Source: Rhizomicrobium sp.
Lineage (GTDB): Bacteria > Pseudomonadota > Alphaproteobacteria > Micropepsales > Micropepsaceae
Reading direction: 5' to 3'
DNA: 64,000 nucleotides
Assembly: GCA_037200985.1 (NCBI GenBank)
Contig: JBBCGJ010000001.1
Span: 2,766,756 to 2,830,755, forward strand
The translations under genes were made by a program, and so were the position numbers. The notes beneath the pieces are model-generated. The model saw only the letters and a program-made list of their open reading frames with translations, ran no database searches and was not told where the DNA came from. Below, in pieces: positions 1 to 8,335 of this stretch. Every line of letters starts with the position of its first letter. Position 1 is the stretch's first letter.

Positions 1-476
1 GAGGGCTTGTCGCGCAGTTCGACCGGGACGGTTTCGTCCTCGCTCAGCTTCTCGCCGGTCGCGGCCGGCAGGCCGCTCTTGAGCGTCACCTGATAGGATT
101 TGTTGAAGTCCAGGCCCGCGATGCACAGCCGGTCGCCGACGACATGGCTCGCGACCTTGGTCGACGGATCGACGGAGAAATAGTCCTCATAGTGCGTCCG
201 GCCCGAGGCATCGAGGCTGCGGGTGAAGACCAGGCAGGCCTCGGCCTGCGGTTTGGTGGTGTCGACTTCCAGCCGGCGGAAGGCGAAGAACGGCGCCTCG
301 GCCATCTGCGCCGGCGTCACGCTGCTGGTGACCGAGGAAAGCCCGCCCGCGATGCGGGAGAAGAAGCCGCTGCCCAGCGGCGTGTTCTTGCCGCCGAGGA
401 AATAAAGCACGCCGGTCACCACCGCGACGACGGCGAGGATACCGCCGCCGATCATCACAAAACGCTTATTGTCCAC
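1..476 (-). CDS. Alpha-2-macroglobulin family protein, N-terminal part (runs off window)
   Basis: Translation from a GTG at 474-476, preceded by a GGGGG Shine-Dalgarno, gives 158 residues before the left edge of the window. It starts with a short cytoplasmic tail and one membrane segment (about residues 8-30). A region follows containing EACLVFTRSLD, HYEDYF, LCIAGLDF and GEKLSEDETVPV, which I recognise as the first macroglobulin-like domain of bacterial alpha-2-macroglobulins. These are large inner-membrane-anchored periplasmic protease traps that often work with penicillin-binding protein 1C. The bait region and any thioester lie outside the window. The family call is fairly secure; the start rests on the RBS and the membrane anchor following at once. 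Confidence 0.7.
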   Translation of the reverse strand, partial: MDNKRFVMIGGGILAVVAVVTGVLYFLGGKNTPLGSGFFSRIAGGLSSVTSSVTPAQMAEAPFFAFRRLEVDTTKPQAEACLVFTRSLDASGRTHYEDYFSVDPSTKVASHVVGDRLCIAGLDFNKSYQVTLKSGLPAATGEKLSEDETVPVELRDKP

Positions 477-608
477 TGGTTTCCCCCGGAACTGACAACG
501 TATGGCGAACCCTATCACGGGCGCGATGCGACGATGCAAACATTCGGCGCCGAAAAAGGCGGGATGTTGTCGAATTGGGCGATGGCGCGAAAATGTTTTG
601 CGAACGCG

Positions 609-1925
609 TCAGCGCGGGCTCGGACAGAACACGCTGCGGTTCTGATAGGCGCATTGCTTGATCGGATGTCCTTCCGAATCGTAGAGCTCGATCGTCCAGC
701 CTTCGTTGCCCGTCATGCGCGTCAGCATCATGAAGCCGAAGCCGCGCACCGAGAACCCGGTCTTCACATGCACGCCCGAGTCGCCCTGGAATATCGTGCC
801 GCGCAGGTCCAGCGGCGTGACGTCCAGATTGTCGCCGCCATTGCCGGCGACGATCTGGGGCGGAACCTTCGCCCTGTAGTTGATCGCCTCGAAGCTGTGG
901 ATGTGCCCCGAGAGCATCAGCGAGATCGCGGCGAAGGCGGAAAGATCGCCCGCCGCCTTGATCATGGTGGCGTTGCCGCCCGCCGGCAGGCCCATGAAGG
1001 TGATCGCGGCCCAGAGCGGGCGGTGCGTTCCCAGCCACAACTCGCGCCCCGCGCCGACATTGGCCATCGCCTTCAGCGCCTCGAAGTCCTTCTCGAACAG
1101 CGGCACCTGCTGCGGATCGACCGACGTGTCGGGCGCGCTGGCGCTGTCCATGATCGCGATGGTCTGGCTGCCGGCCTGCACCGCATAGGGATCGAGATGG
1201 CCGTTGCACGGCGCCGCAGGATCGTAGGCGGTCGGACCCAGCAGCCGGAGGAAGCCGGGACCGGCGCGGAAGCAGTCCTCGTGATTGCCGCGGATGACGA
1301 TCCAGGGCGCCGCGGCGAGCAGCGGCGCGCCCGGCGTGAAGAAATCGGCGTCCCAGGCCGCCCAGTTGTCGCCCCAGGGCGAGCCGGCGCAGCCGGGAAA
1401 GGTCTCCGGGCACGGCGACTCCCGGTAGAGGTAGTCGCCCAGATGGAGGACGAGGTCGGGATGCTGCGCCGCGGCGGCCTTCGCCAGGGTCGCGAAGGGC
1501 CAGGCCTTGGGATCGTTGCAGGCCTGCAGCGCCGTGCCCTTGATGCGGCAGCCGGTATCGCCCAGCACCAGGATGCGCTGCGGGTTGTCGACCGGCACGC
1601 CCAGCGCCTGGCCGCCGACCGAAAGCGACCGCGCCTGCGCCGGCAGCAGCGCCGCGCAGATGGCCGGGAAGTCCTTGCTCGCTGCGGCGCGCAAAGCCAA
1701 CGCCAGCGGCTGTCCGTCGACGGTCGCCGCCGGACAGCCCTTGCCGCCAAGATCGAGCGCCCGCACCTCCGCACCGCCGCCCGGCGCGTACTGGACCCAC
1801 GCGGTCGCCCCGCCGCCCGGCGCCGGCGCGGGCCCCGAAACGGCCGTCGGCGGCGGCTCGGTGTTCACCGACCGCACGCACCCGGCAAGCAATGCCGCAA
1901 GTGCGAGAACGACAAAATGTTTCAT
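609..1925 (-). CDS. Calcineurin-like metallophosphoesterase lipoprotein
   Basis: The 438-residue protein starts at the ATG that precedes a lipoprotein signal (MKHFVVLALAALLAGC, lipobox Cys16). The open frame extends further upstream but without a signal or family similarity. The metallophosphoesterase metal-binding motifs appear in order: LGDTG, HLGDYLY, RGNHE and SGHIH. They predict a two-metal phosphoesterase anchored in the envelope. A substrate cannot be deduced. It is transcribed away from the downstream plus-strand sigma-factor module, with an 87-base divergent gap between them. Confidence 0.85.
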   Translation of the reverse strand: MKHFVVLALAALLAGCVRSVNTEPPPTAVSGPAPAPGGGATAWVQYAPGGGAEVRALDLGGKGCPAATVDGQPLALALRAAASKDFPAICAALLPAQARSLSVGGQALGVPVDNPQRILVLGDTGCRIKGTALQACNDPKAWPFATLAKAAAAQHPDLVLHLGDYLYRESPCPETFPGCAGSPWGDNWAAWDADFFTPGAPLLAAAPWIVIRGNHEDCFRAGPGFLRLLGPTAYDPAAPCNGHLDPYAVQAGSQTIAIMDSASAPDTSVDPQQVPLFEKDFEALKAMANVGAGRELWLGTHRPLWAAITFMGLPAGGNATMIKAAGDLSAFAAISLMLSGHIHSFEAINYRAKVPPQIVAGNGGDNLDVTPLDLRGTIFQGDSGVHVKTGFSVRGFGFMMLTRMTGNEGWTIELYDSEGHPIKQCAYQNRSVFCPSPR

Positions 1926-2012
1926 CGGCGGATTATGCAGCAATTCCCCCTGCATCCAAACCGGCCGCTGCAAGCATCTCGTCCGTGAAACCCTGATCTT
2001 GCAGGCTCCACT

Positions 2013-2396
2013 ATGTTTCACGTCGACTGGTTCTGGCTTTTCATCCTCGGCGTCAGCGTCGCCGGTGTCGTATCGGGCATCATTCGGTCCGCCGATCGCG
2101 AAAAGACGATCCGGGCCGCGATCGACAAAGGGGTCGCACTCGATCCCGCCACGCTCGAAGCGCTGCGCAATGCGGCGGCGAACCCGCCGTCCAATCCCCG
2201 TTTCGGCCTGCTCGTGGGTTCCATCATGACCTTCGCGGTCGGCTGCGGGCTGATGCTTCTGGGCTATTTCATCGGCATGGACGAGACGACCTCCAACTCG
2301 CTGCACCCGCTGCTCGGCGTCGGCGCCTTGCTATGGTGCATCAGCCTCGGCCTGTTCGTCGCATCGCGCTTTGCGCCTGCGCCGCGCACGCCATAA
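2013..2396 (+). CDS. Small membrane protein, DUF6249-like
   Basis: The 127-residue protein has one membrane segment at its N-terminus (about residues 6-24), a charged cytoplasmic stretch ending in GVALDPATLEALR, and two further membrane segments (about 68-88 and 98-118). This TM, short helical region, two-TM layout resembles DUF6249 proteins, which often lie beside ECF sigma genes. It is the first gene of a three-gene plus-strand set with the sigma factor (24 bases downstream) and a second small membrane protein. The function is unknown. Confidence 0.6.
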   Translation: MFHVDWFWLFILGVSVAGVVSGIIRSADREKTIRAAIDKGVALDPATLEALRNAAANPPSNPRFGLLVGSIMTFAVGCGLMLLGYFIGMDETTSNSLHPLLGVGALLWCISLGLFVASRFAPAPRTP

Positions 2397-2420
2397 TCGC
2401 GTCCCAAGGGGGCGCGGGAT

Positions 2421-2948
2421 GTGAGCAGACGCTATGGCGATCTTGCGGAGGCGCATGTGGTGACGCTGGCGGCGCTGGGCGACGCGCGCGCCTTCGCCGA
2501 GCTGGTAGGCCGGCGCCAGGGGACCGTGCGCGGCCTCCTGCGCCGGCTCAGCGGCGATGCGGCGCTGGCCGACGACCTGGCGCAGGAGGCCTTCGTCCGG
2601 GCATGGCGCGCGCTGTCCCAGCTGCGCAACGCGGCGGCGTTCGGCGGCTGGCTCAAGCAGGTCGCGATACGCGTCTGGCTGCAGCACGCCCGCCGCGCCA
2701 AGCTGGCGCTCGAACCGCTGGACGATGTCGATGAGACGGATCAGGCCGCGCCGCCCGCGGCCGAACGCATCGATCTCGACCGCGCCCTCGCCAGGCTCAG
2801 CCCGGCGCAACGGCTCTGCGTGACGCTGTCCTATGGCGAGGGTCTCAGCCATGGCGAGATCGCGGACGCCACCGGCTGGCCGCTCGGCACCGTCAAATCG
2901 CATGTTGCGCGCGGCGGCGCGCGGCTGCGAGAATGGCTCGGCCCATGA
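2421..2948 (+). CDS. ECF-type RNA polymerase sigma factor
   Basis: The 175-residue protein has the sigma-70 region 2 signature (DDLAQEAFVRAWRAL, about residues 53-67) and a region 4 helix-turn-helix (LSHGEIADATGW followed by GTVKSHVARG, about residues 140-166). The start is a GTG at 2421 following AAGGGGG. It directs RNA polymerase to a target set that cannot be named here. The stop codon overlaps the ATG of the next gene (ATGA), so the membrane protein downstream is likely translationally coupled and is the best anti-sigma candidate. Confidence 0.85.
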   Translation: MSRRYGDLAEAHVVTLAALGDARAFAELVGRRQGTVRGLLRRLSGDAALADDLAQEAFVRAWRALSQLRNAAAFGGWLKQVAIRVWLQHARRAKLALEPLDDVDETDQAAPPAAERIDLDRALARLSPAQRLCVTLSYGEGLSHGEIADATGWPLGTVKSHVARGGARLREWLGP

Positions 2949-3280
2949 GCGACGACAGCGACCTCGTCCGCCTGTTCGCGGAGCAGCCCGACCTTCCCGC
3001 CGACGATGCCTTCGTCGCCGGCGTCACGGCGCGCCTCGCGCGGCGCCGGCGGCTCGCCGTGGCCGCGCCGTTCGCCGTCGTCGCGGCGCTGCTCCTGGCG
3101 GTCTGGGCGAGCTGGCCGGCGACGAGGGATTTGATCGCCGAGTCGGTGTCCGGCATCGCGCTGCTCGCCGGCGGCGTCGGTAGCTTCTTCAACTCGGCCA
3201 TCGGCGTCGTCACCGCCGCCGCGTTGCTGCTCGCGGCGGCGCTGTCGCTATGGGCATCCGGACGCAGAGCGCTGCGTTAG
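2945..3280 (+). CDS. Small membrane protein, possible anti-sigma partner
   Basis: The 111-residue protein starts at the ATG in the ATGA overlap with the sigma gene; another ATG at 2933 is possible. The first 40 residues are acidic then arginine-rich and probably cytoplasmic. Hydrophobic segments follow (about residues 38-58, 67-84 and 86-103). Its size, coupling and topology fit a membrane-bound regulator of the preceding sigma factor, but no zinc-binding anti-sigma motif (HxxxCxxC) is present, so this is inference. Its stop overlaps the stop of the convergent gene. Confidence 0.6.
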   Translation: MSDDSDLVRLFAEQPDLPADDAFVAGVTARLARRRRLAVAAPFAVVAALLLAVWASWPATRDLIAESVSGIALLAGGVGSFFNSAIGVVTAAALLLAAALSLWASGRRALR

Positions 3281-4677
3281 GCCGGCCGCCAGTTCCCGTG
3301 GAAGCCGAACGGCACGCGGCGCGGCAGTTTCGCCGTGCCGATGGGACCCTTGGCGACATCCGTCGCGTCGTAGACGACGAAGTCGGTGCGGTCCTCGGCG
3401 CCGCGATAGACGAGCGCGACCAGCCAGCCTTCGCCTTCCGCCGCGTTCTCGCTCTTCGGGACAAAGATCGGCTCGCCCGGCGAATCGCCGTCCGCCATCT
3501 GGTGCGCGGCGCGCTTGCCGGTCTTGAAGTCGATATGGGCGATGGCATTGAACAGGATCTTGCCGCTGTCGCGCGTGTCGGCAGCGAAATAGCCGTGGCG
3601 GTAGGAGAGCCCGGCACGGCGCTCGTCCATGCGCGGGAATTCGCCCGCGAGATCGTCGAGCCTGGTCTGCTTCACGGTATGGGTCTTGCCCGAAAGATCG
3701 ACCTCCCAGCGCACCAGATAAGCCGAGCACGGCTTGCCCGGCGAGCCGTCGGCATTGGGGAACAGCGGCGCCTGCGCATATTGCATGACGTCGGCGTAAA
3801 GCTTGTCGCCTTCTTCCCAGGCGTTCATCGGATGGAAGACATAGCAAGGATCGGTATCGAGCCAGCGGATCGTCTCGATGCCTTTATCGCGGGCCATCAG
3901 GCCGATGCGGCCGCCCAGCTCCGGCTCCCAGCCGAAAGCGGGCTTGCCGCTCATCGCGCGCGGCAGGCTGGCGGACAGCGGCAGGACCGGGAACAGGACA
4001 TGGCGGTCGGTGACGCAGAAATCGTGCACCATGCTGGCATAGGGCGCGTCGAAGGTGTCCAGCCGCGTGACCTTCCCGGCCTTGTCGACGACGCCATAGG
4101 CCATGCCGGCCGACAGCGGCATCGGGCCCACGCCATAGCCGAAGAACACCATCTCGCCGGTCTTCGGATCGATCTTGGGATGCGCCGTGAAGCATTTGGC
4201 CGCGCCCGCATAGTCGATAGAGCCACGCGTCGCGAGCGACAGCGGATCGACTTCCAGCGGCTGGTGGGCCTCTTCGAGCGCGAGCAGCTTGCCCGCGTGC
4301 CACACGACATTCGTATTGGCGACGCCGGACTCCTTGCCGATCACGGATGGATCGCTCGTCAGCGGATTGCCGAAGGAGCCGAACAGCGACTTGCCCGCGG
4401 CATGCTCCAGCTCCCATTTCGGCGTGCGGATGTAGCGGTTCTTGTAGGAGACCTTGCCGTCCGCGACGAAGAAGGCGTGCAGCATGCCGTCGCCGACGAA
4501 CCAGTGGTGATTGGGATCGCGCGGCGTGAACTGCGGATTGGGACCGTTGCGGTAGAACGCGCCGCGCAGCGCGGCGGGGATCTCCCCGGTGACCGCAAGA
4601 TCGATGAAGTCGTCCTCGCTCGGGACGGGCGCGAAGTTGCCGGCAAGGTAGGGATTGAGACGGACGGGAGCGTTCAT
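3277..4677 (-). CDS. Carotenoid cleavage oxygenase family enzyme (non-lignostilbene type)
   Basis: The 466-residue protein belongs to the RPE65/carotenoid oxygenase family of Fe(II) dioxygenases that cleave conjugated C=C bonds. The four iron-binding histidines are visible as H166 (FTAHPKID), H218 (MVHDF), H282 (FHPMNAW) and H460 (PFGFHGNW). The Tyr and Lys expected in lignostilbene dioxygenases are missing: the equivalent segments read GSFGNP and LALEEAH. An apocarotenoid or another alkene is therefore more likely than a stilbene. The ATG at 4675-4677 follows GAGAGG; a TTG at 4692 was not chosen. It is divergent from a TetR gene that may control it. Confidence 0.8.
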   Translation of the reverse strand: MNAPVRLNPYLAGNFAPVPSEDDFIDLAVTGEIPAALRGAFYRNGPNPQFTPRDPNHHWFVGDGMLHAFFVADGKVSYKNRYIRTPKWELEHAAGKSLFGSFGNPLTSDPSVIGKESGVANTNVVWHAGKLLALEEAHQPLEVDPLSLATRGSIDYAGAAKCFTAHPKIDPKTGEMVFFGYGVGPMPLSAGMAYGVVDKAGKVTRLDTFDAPYASMVHDFCVTDRHVLFPVLPLSASLPRAMSGKPAFGWEPELGGRIGLMARDKGIETIRWLDTDPCYVFHPMNAWEEGDKLYADVMQYAQAPLFPNADGSPGKPCSAYLVRWEVDLSGKTHTVKQTRLDDLAGEFPRMDERRAGLSYRHGYFAADTRDSGKILFNAIAHIDFKTGKRAAHQMADGDSPGEPIFVPKSENAAEGEGWLVALVYRGAEDRTDFVVYDATDVAKGPIGTAKLPRRVPFGFHGNWRPA

Positions 4678-4704
4678 GGGTCGGCCTCTCAAAAAAGTGA
4701 AATC

Positions 4705-4719
4705 ATTTACTTCGTAAAT
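4705..4719. promoter_or_regulatory. Perfect palindrome, candidate TetR operator
   Basis: ATTTAC-TTC-GTAAAT is a perfect 6+6 inverted repeat in the AT-rich gap between the divergent oxygenase and TetR genes, 28 bases from the oxygenase start. Position and symmetry suit an operator; the binding protein is inferred. Confidence 0.5.
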
Positions 4720-4729
4720 TTATAGCATA

Positions 4730-4745
4730 TACCTATCTCGGTAGG
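4730..4745. promoter_or_regulatory. Second imperfect inverted repeat in the same divergent promoter
   Basis: TACC-TATCTC-GGTA, with an overlapping CCTA/TAGG pair, lies 30 bases before the TetR start codon. It could be a second or alternative operator half; the symmetry is weak. Confidence 0.3.
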
Positions 4746-4775
4746 CAAGTTTAGAATCATTCAAAAGGTATCCTG

Positions 4776-5381
4776 ATGCCGCGCATCCTCAGCCAAACCG
4801 ACGTTGCCGATTTCCGCGAACGGCTCTGCGAAGCCGCGACCCGGCTGTTCGATGCCAAGGGCCGCGAGGGCTTCACCATGCGGGAACTGGCGAGCCAGAT
4901 CGGCGTCAGCGCGATGACGCCCTACCGCTATTTCAAGGACAAGGACGACATCCTGGCGGCGGTGCGCGCCCGCGCCTTCAACCGCTTCGCCGACTCCCTC
5001 GAAGCCGCGTTCCGGAACGCCGCCACCGCGCCGGAGAAGTCCGGCGCCGTGTACCGCGCCTATGTCGATTTCGCCTTCGGCGAACCGGCCGCCTACCGGC
5101 TGATGTTCGACCTCTCGCAGCCCGACGAGACGGCCTATCCCGAACTGGTCGAGGCCAACACCCGCGCCCGCGCGACGATGACGGCCTATGTCCGCGCCCT
5201 GGTGCAGGACGGAATCCTGCAAGGCGATCCCGATCTGATCGGCCATGTCTTCTGGGCCTCGCTGCACGGCGCGGTGGTGCTCCGGCTGGCGGGCAAGCTG
5301 GGCACCGAATACGACTTCGACCGGATCAGCGGCGAATCGTTCCGCGTGCTGTTCGAGGGCTATCGGACGAAGAAGGCTTGA
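4776..5381 (+). CDS. TetR/AcrR family transcriptional regulator
   Basis: The 201-residue protein has an N-terminal helix-turn-helix (about residues 12-58, with GFTMRELASQIGVS and YRYFKDKDDIL). The all-helical C-terminal ligand and dimer domain includes AYRLMFDLSQP and FWASLHGAVVL, features of the WHG-type TetR C-terminal domain. It is divergent from the carotenoid-oxygenase-family gene, and palindromes lie in the shared gap, so autorepression plus repression of that gene is the simplest model. It ends three bases before a convergent sugar-type MFS gene. The ligand is unknown. Confidence 0.85.
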   Translation: MPRILSQTDVADFRERLCEAATRLFDAKGREGFTMRELASQIGVSAMTPYRYFKDKDDILAAVRARAFNRFADSLEAAFRNAATAPEKSGAVYRAYVDFAFGEPAAYRLMFDLSQPDETAYPELVEANTRARATMTAYVRALVQDGILQGDPDLIGHVFWASLHGAVVLRLAGKLGTEYDFDRISGESFRVLFEGYRTKKA

Positions 5382-5384
5382 GCC

Positions 5385-6851
5385 CTATTGGCCCGCGCCG
5401 AGCGGCACGGTCTGCGGCGCGCCCAGCGCCGGCTCCGAGCCAGAGAGGCTTTCCGCCACGCCGGCCGCTCCCGCCAGGGCTTGCGCCTCGATCTCCGCCG
5501 CGCGCGTCGCGAGATCGGCGCGGATGACGTCGTGCCGTTCGGCGTCGAGCTTGTAGCCCCACAGCGCCAGGGCGCCGACGAACATGGTCAGCACGGGCAC
5601 GATGACATAGCAGGCCTCCAGCGCGTCCAGCGCGATGCCGGTGTTCACGACGCCTTCCTTGGGATCGAAGCCGAAGGCCTGGATAAGCGGGAAAGTGATG
5701 ATGACGGCGAGCGCCGAGCCGATCTTGGAGGTCGCGACGATCAGCCCGTAGAGCAGCGCCGAACGGTCCTTGCCGATGTCGAGCCGCACCTCGTCGCTAA
5801 CGTCGGCGATCATCGAGCGGATCTGGAAGGTGAAGCAGCTCACCACGAAGCCGGCGAACATCATTCCCGGCACCATGAACGCCATCGAGCCGTGGGGAAG
5901 CACGAACACCGTCGCCTGCGCCAGGCCGTAGAGCACGCAGGCCGACATCACCGTCTTGTGCTTGCCGATGCGGTTCGAGACCAGCGACCAGCAGGGCGCC
6001 CCGAACAGGCCCGCCGCGATATAGATCAGCAGCAGCGAATTGGTCTGGGTCCGCGTGAAGCCCAGCGCCTGGGTGAAGAAGAAGAGATAGAGCACCGCCG
6101 TGATCGCGGGGCCCAGGGCCAGAAACAGGTCCGCCGCCAGGACGCGCAGCAGCGAAGGCCGCGCGATCATCGTCCAATAGTCCTTCAGCGTGATGCGGTT
6201 GGCGGTTTCCACCTGGCGCGGCTCGCCGACCGCGGCGATGCAGAGCAGCACGGTGAGCGGCGTGACGGCCAGTAGGAACCAACCCATGGCCTGCACGCCC
6301 TGGGCGTCGGTCATGTGCCAGCCGAGCTTGAGCACGACGGGAAGCGCCAGGATGACGACGATGGCGATCACGCCGACCGTCTGCATCCAGCTATAGATGC
6401 GGCTTCGCTGGTGGTATTCCGGCACGAGCGCCGCGGCCCAGGCGGCGTGGCCCAGCGTGATCATGGAATAGCCGGCATAGAGGACCAGCAGCCAGACGAC
6501 CAGGTACAGCCGGCTGGAGCCCGGCTCGGCCATGAAGATCATGTAGGACGCCAGCATCAGCAGCGGCACGCTGGCGATCATCCAGGGCCTAAAGCGCCCG
6601 AAACGCGTGTCGGTCGCGTTCACCGCGATGCCGATCATGGGATCGAAGAAGATGTCGGTCAGGCGAACCACGCCGAAGGCGGCGCTGACCGCCGCGAGCG
6701 TGAGGCCGATATGGCTGGCATAGTAATTCGGCAGATAGACCGTGAGCGGAATTCCCAGCGCGGAGTAAGGCATCGCCGCGCTGGAAAACGGCGCCAGCAG
6801 CCATGCCGGCAGCCTCTTCGCGGGCGGCGAACTCGACGTCGGGTTGCTCAT
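5385..6851 (-). CDS. MFS transporter of the GPH/MelB sodium-symporter type
   Basis: The 488-residue protein has about twelve membrane segments. The MelB-family helix II signature is present: DIFFDPMIG followed by DTRFGRFRPW, where the aspartates usually bind the coupling cation. Family members carry glycosides, glucuronides and other sugars into the cell with Na+ or H+. Nothing in the sequence fixes the substrate. It faces the TetR gene tail to tail. The start ATG at 6849-6851 is followed by a short Ser/Pro tail before the first helix. Confidence 0.8.
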   Translation of the reverse strand: MSNPTSSSPPAKRLPAWLLAPFSSAAMPYSALGIPLTVYLPNYYASHIGLTLAAVSAAFGVVRLTDIFFDPMIGIAVNATDTRFGRFRPWMIASVPLLMLASYMIFMAEPGSSRLYLVVWLLVLYAGYSMITLGHAAWAAALVPEYHQRSRIYSWMQTVGVIAIVVILALPVVLKLGWHMTDAQGVQAMGWFLLAVTPLTVLLCIAAVGEPRQVETANRITLKDYWTMIARPSLLRVLAADLFLALGPAITAVLYLFFFTQALGFTRTQTNSLLLIYIAAGLFGAPCWSLVSNRIGKHKTVMSACVLYGLAQATVFVLPHGSMAFMVPGMMFAGFVVSCFTFQIRSMIADVSDEVRLDIGKDRSALLYGLIVATSKIGSALAVIITFPLIQAFGFDPKEGVVNTGIALDALEACYVIVPVLTMFVGALALWGYKLDAERHDVIRADLATRAAEIEAQALAGAAGVAESLSGSEPALGAPQTVPLGAGQ

Positions 6852-6919
6852 GCGTCAGATCTCCCAGATCGGCCTCTTAGGGGCCTTTCGTGACATTCAT
6901 TTCATATGAGGACTTCACA

Positions 6920-6981
6920 CGGGTTTCGCCCGGCCGCGCAACCAAAATCCGCGCGAGCACGGCCCGGGCCCGCGAAACCCG
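6920..6981. repeat. Inverted repeat in a divergent intergenic region
   Basis: CGGGTTTCGC at 6920-6929 is matched exactly by GCGAAACCCG at 6972-6981 with 42 bases between. It lies in the 250-base gap between two divergent MFS genes. It may be an operator pair or cruciform. No gene is evident in this gap. Confidence 0.35.
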
Positions 6982-7101
6982 GCAAATGGCGGTCAGTCGC
7001 GGTCGCGATCCGTTCCCGCGACGGCCTTTGCAAAGGTTCGCCGACAACTTCGTGTCGGGATCGTTGCACACCGTCATGGTTCCGCTACAGTCGATTGTCG
7101 C

Positions 7102-8334
7102 ATGACGGGACATGGCGTGAGCACAATCGGGCTTAAGAATACCCATCCCGTCGTCTTTCTGTTGCTTTGCACGCCGTTCGGCGCGTCCAACGGCTATCTG
7201 GTCGTGACGCTGGGCTTCCTGCTGTCGCAAGCCGGCGTCAGCGTCGGCGCGATCGCCGGACTGATCGCGCTCAGCCTCGTGCCGCAGACCTGGAAGTTCT
7301 TCTGGGCGCCCATCGTCGATACGACCCTGAACAGCAAGACCTGGTATTTCCTCGCCGCCGTGGTCTGCGCCGTCACGCTGGGCGCCATCGGCTTCTTCCC
7401 GATCACCAAGGCGGGTCTTTTCGCCATCACCGTGCTCGTCGTCGCGAACAGCACCGCCACGACATTCCTCGCCATGGCGGCCGAGAACCTGATGGCGCAT
7501 GCCACCTCGGAAGACCAGAAAGGCCGCGCCGCCGGCTGGTACCAGGCGGGCAATCTCGGCGGCTCGGGCATCGGCGGCGGCGGCGCGCTGTGGCTGGCGC
7601 AGCATTTTTCCTATGCGTGGCTGCCCGGCGCCGCCATGGCCGCGCTGTTCCTGGCCTGCTGCATCGCTTTGCTGTTCATCGCCGAACCGCCGACCGATCA
7701 CCGGCACGCCTCCTATTTCCGCAGCCTGGCGGGCGTCGCGCAGGACGTCTGGAACACGGCGAAGTCCCGCGCCGGCTATCTGGCGCTGCTGATCTGCTTC
7801 CTGCCGATCGGCTCGGGCGCGGCATCCAACCTCTGGGCGTCCGTCGCGGGCGACTGGCATGCCAACGCCGACACCGTCGCGCTCGTCAACGGCGTCTTGG
7901 GCGGCATCGTATCGGCCATAGGCTGCGTGGTGGGCGGCTATCTCTGCGACCGGATGGACCGCAAATTCGCCTATGCCCTGTTCGGCGTGTTTCTTGCCGC
8001 GGTCGCGCTGGCAATGGCCGCGGCGGCACGCTCGGCGCAGATGTTCGTCACCTTCACTCTGCTCTACGCCTTCATCCAGGGCTTCAACTACGCCTCGTTC
8101 AGCGCCGTGGTCCTGGAAGCCATCGGACGCGGCGCGGCGGCGACGAAGTACAACATCTACGCAGCGCTTTCGAACGTGCCGATCATGTACATGACCACTG
8201 TCGAAGGCATCGCCTTCGGCCGCTGGCACGCCGAGGGCCTGCTGCTCGCCGATGCCTTGTCGGGACTGGCGGCCATCCTCTTCTTCTTCGCGGTCGCGGC
8301 CGGGACGCGTCCGCGCGCCGCCGTCGCCGCCTGA
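7102..8334 (+). CDS. MFS transporter, AmpG/acetyl-CoA-transporter-like
   Basis: The 410-residue protein has about twelve hydrophobic segments. Early motifs TPFGASNGYLVVTLGFLL and PQTWKFFWAPIVDT resemble AmpG and the SLC33 acetyl-CoA transporter group (FxxxPxxDR-like loop after helix 2). AmpG imports anhydro-muropeptides for peptidoglycan recycling, but the similarity here is only at family level and no other recycling gene is adjacent. ATG at 7102 was chosen; a GTG at 7117 is a plausible alternative. It is tail to tail with selO, one base apart. Confidence 0.7.
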   Translation: MTGHGVSTIGLKNTHPVVFLLLCTPFGASNGYLVVTLGFLLSQAGVSVGAIAGLIALSLVPQTWKFFWAPIVDTTLNSKTWYFLAAVVCAVTLGAIGFFPITKAGLFAITVLVVANSTATTFLAMAAENLMAHATSEDQKGRAAGWYQAGNLGGSGIGGGGALWLAQHFSYAWLPGAAMAALFLACCIALLFIAEPPTDHRHASYFRSLAGVAQDVWNTAKSRAGYLALLICFLPIGSGAASNLWASVAGDWHANADTVALVNGVLGGIVSAIGCVVGGYLCDRMDRKFAYALFGVFLAAVALAMAAAARSAQMFVTFTLLYAFIQGFNYASFSAVVLEAIGRGAAATKYNIYAALSNVPIMYMTTVEGIAFGRWHAEGLLLADALSGLAAILFFFAVAAGTRPRAAVAA

Positions 8335-8335
8335 A

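Noticed and set aside
144..1988. 614-codon plus-strand open frame across two minus-strand genes
   Set aside because: It spans the alpha-2-macroglobulin N-terminus and the phosphoesterase gene in antisense. Both minus-strand products have clear motifs.
3277..4677. Calling this gene a second lignostilbene dioxygenase
   Set aside because: The Tyr and Lys needed for the phenolic stilbene are replaced (GSFGNP, LALEEAH).
4678..4692. TTG at 4690-4692 as start of the carotenoid-oxygenase gene
   Set aside because: The ATG at 4677 has a GAGAGG Shine-Dalgarno that would lie inside the longer reading, and family N-termini fit the ATG.
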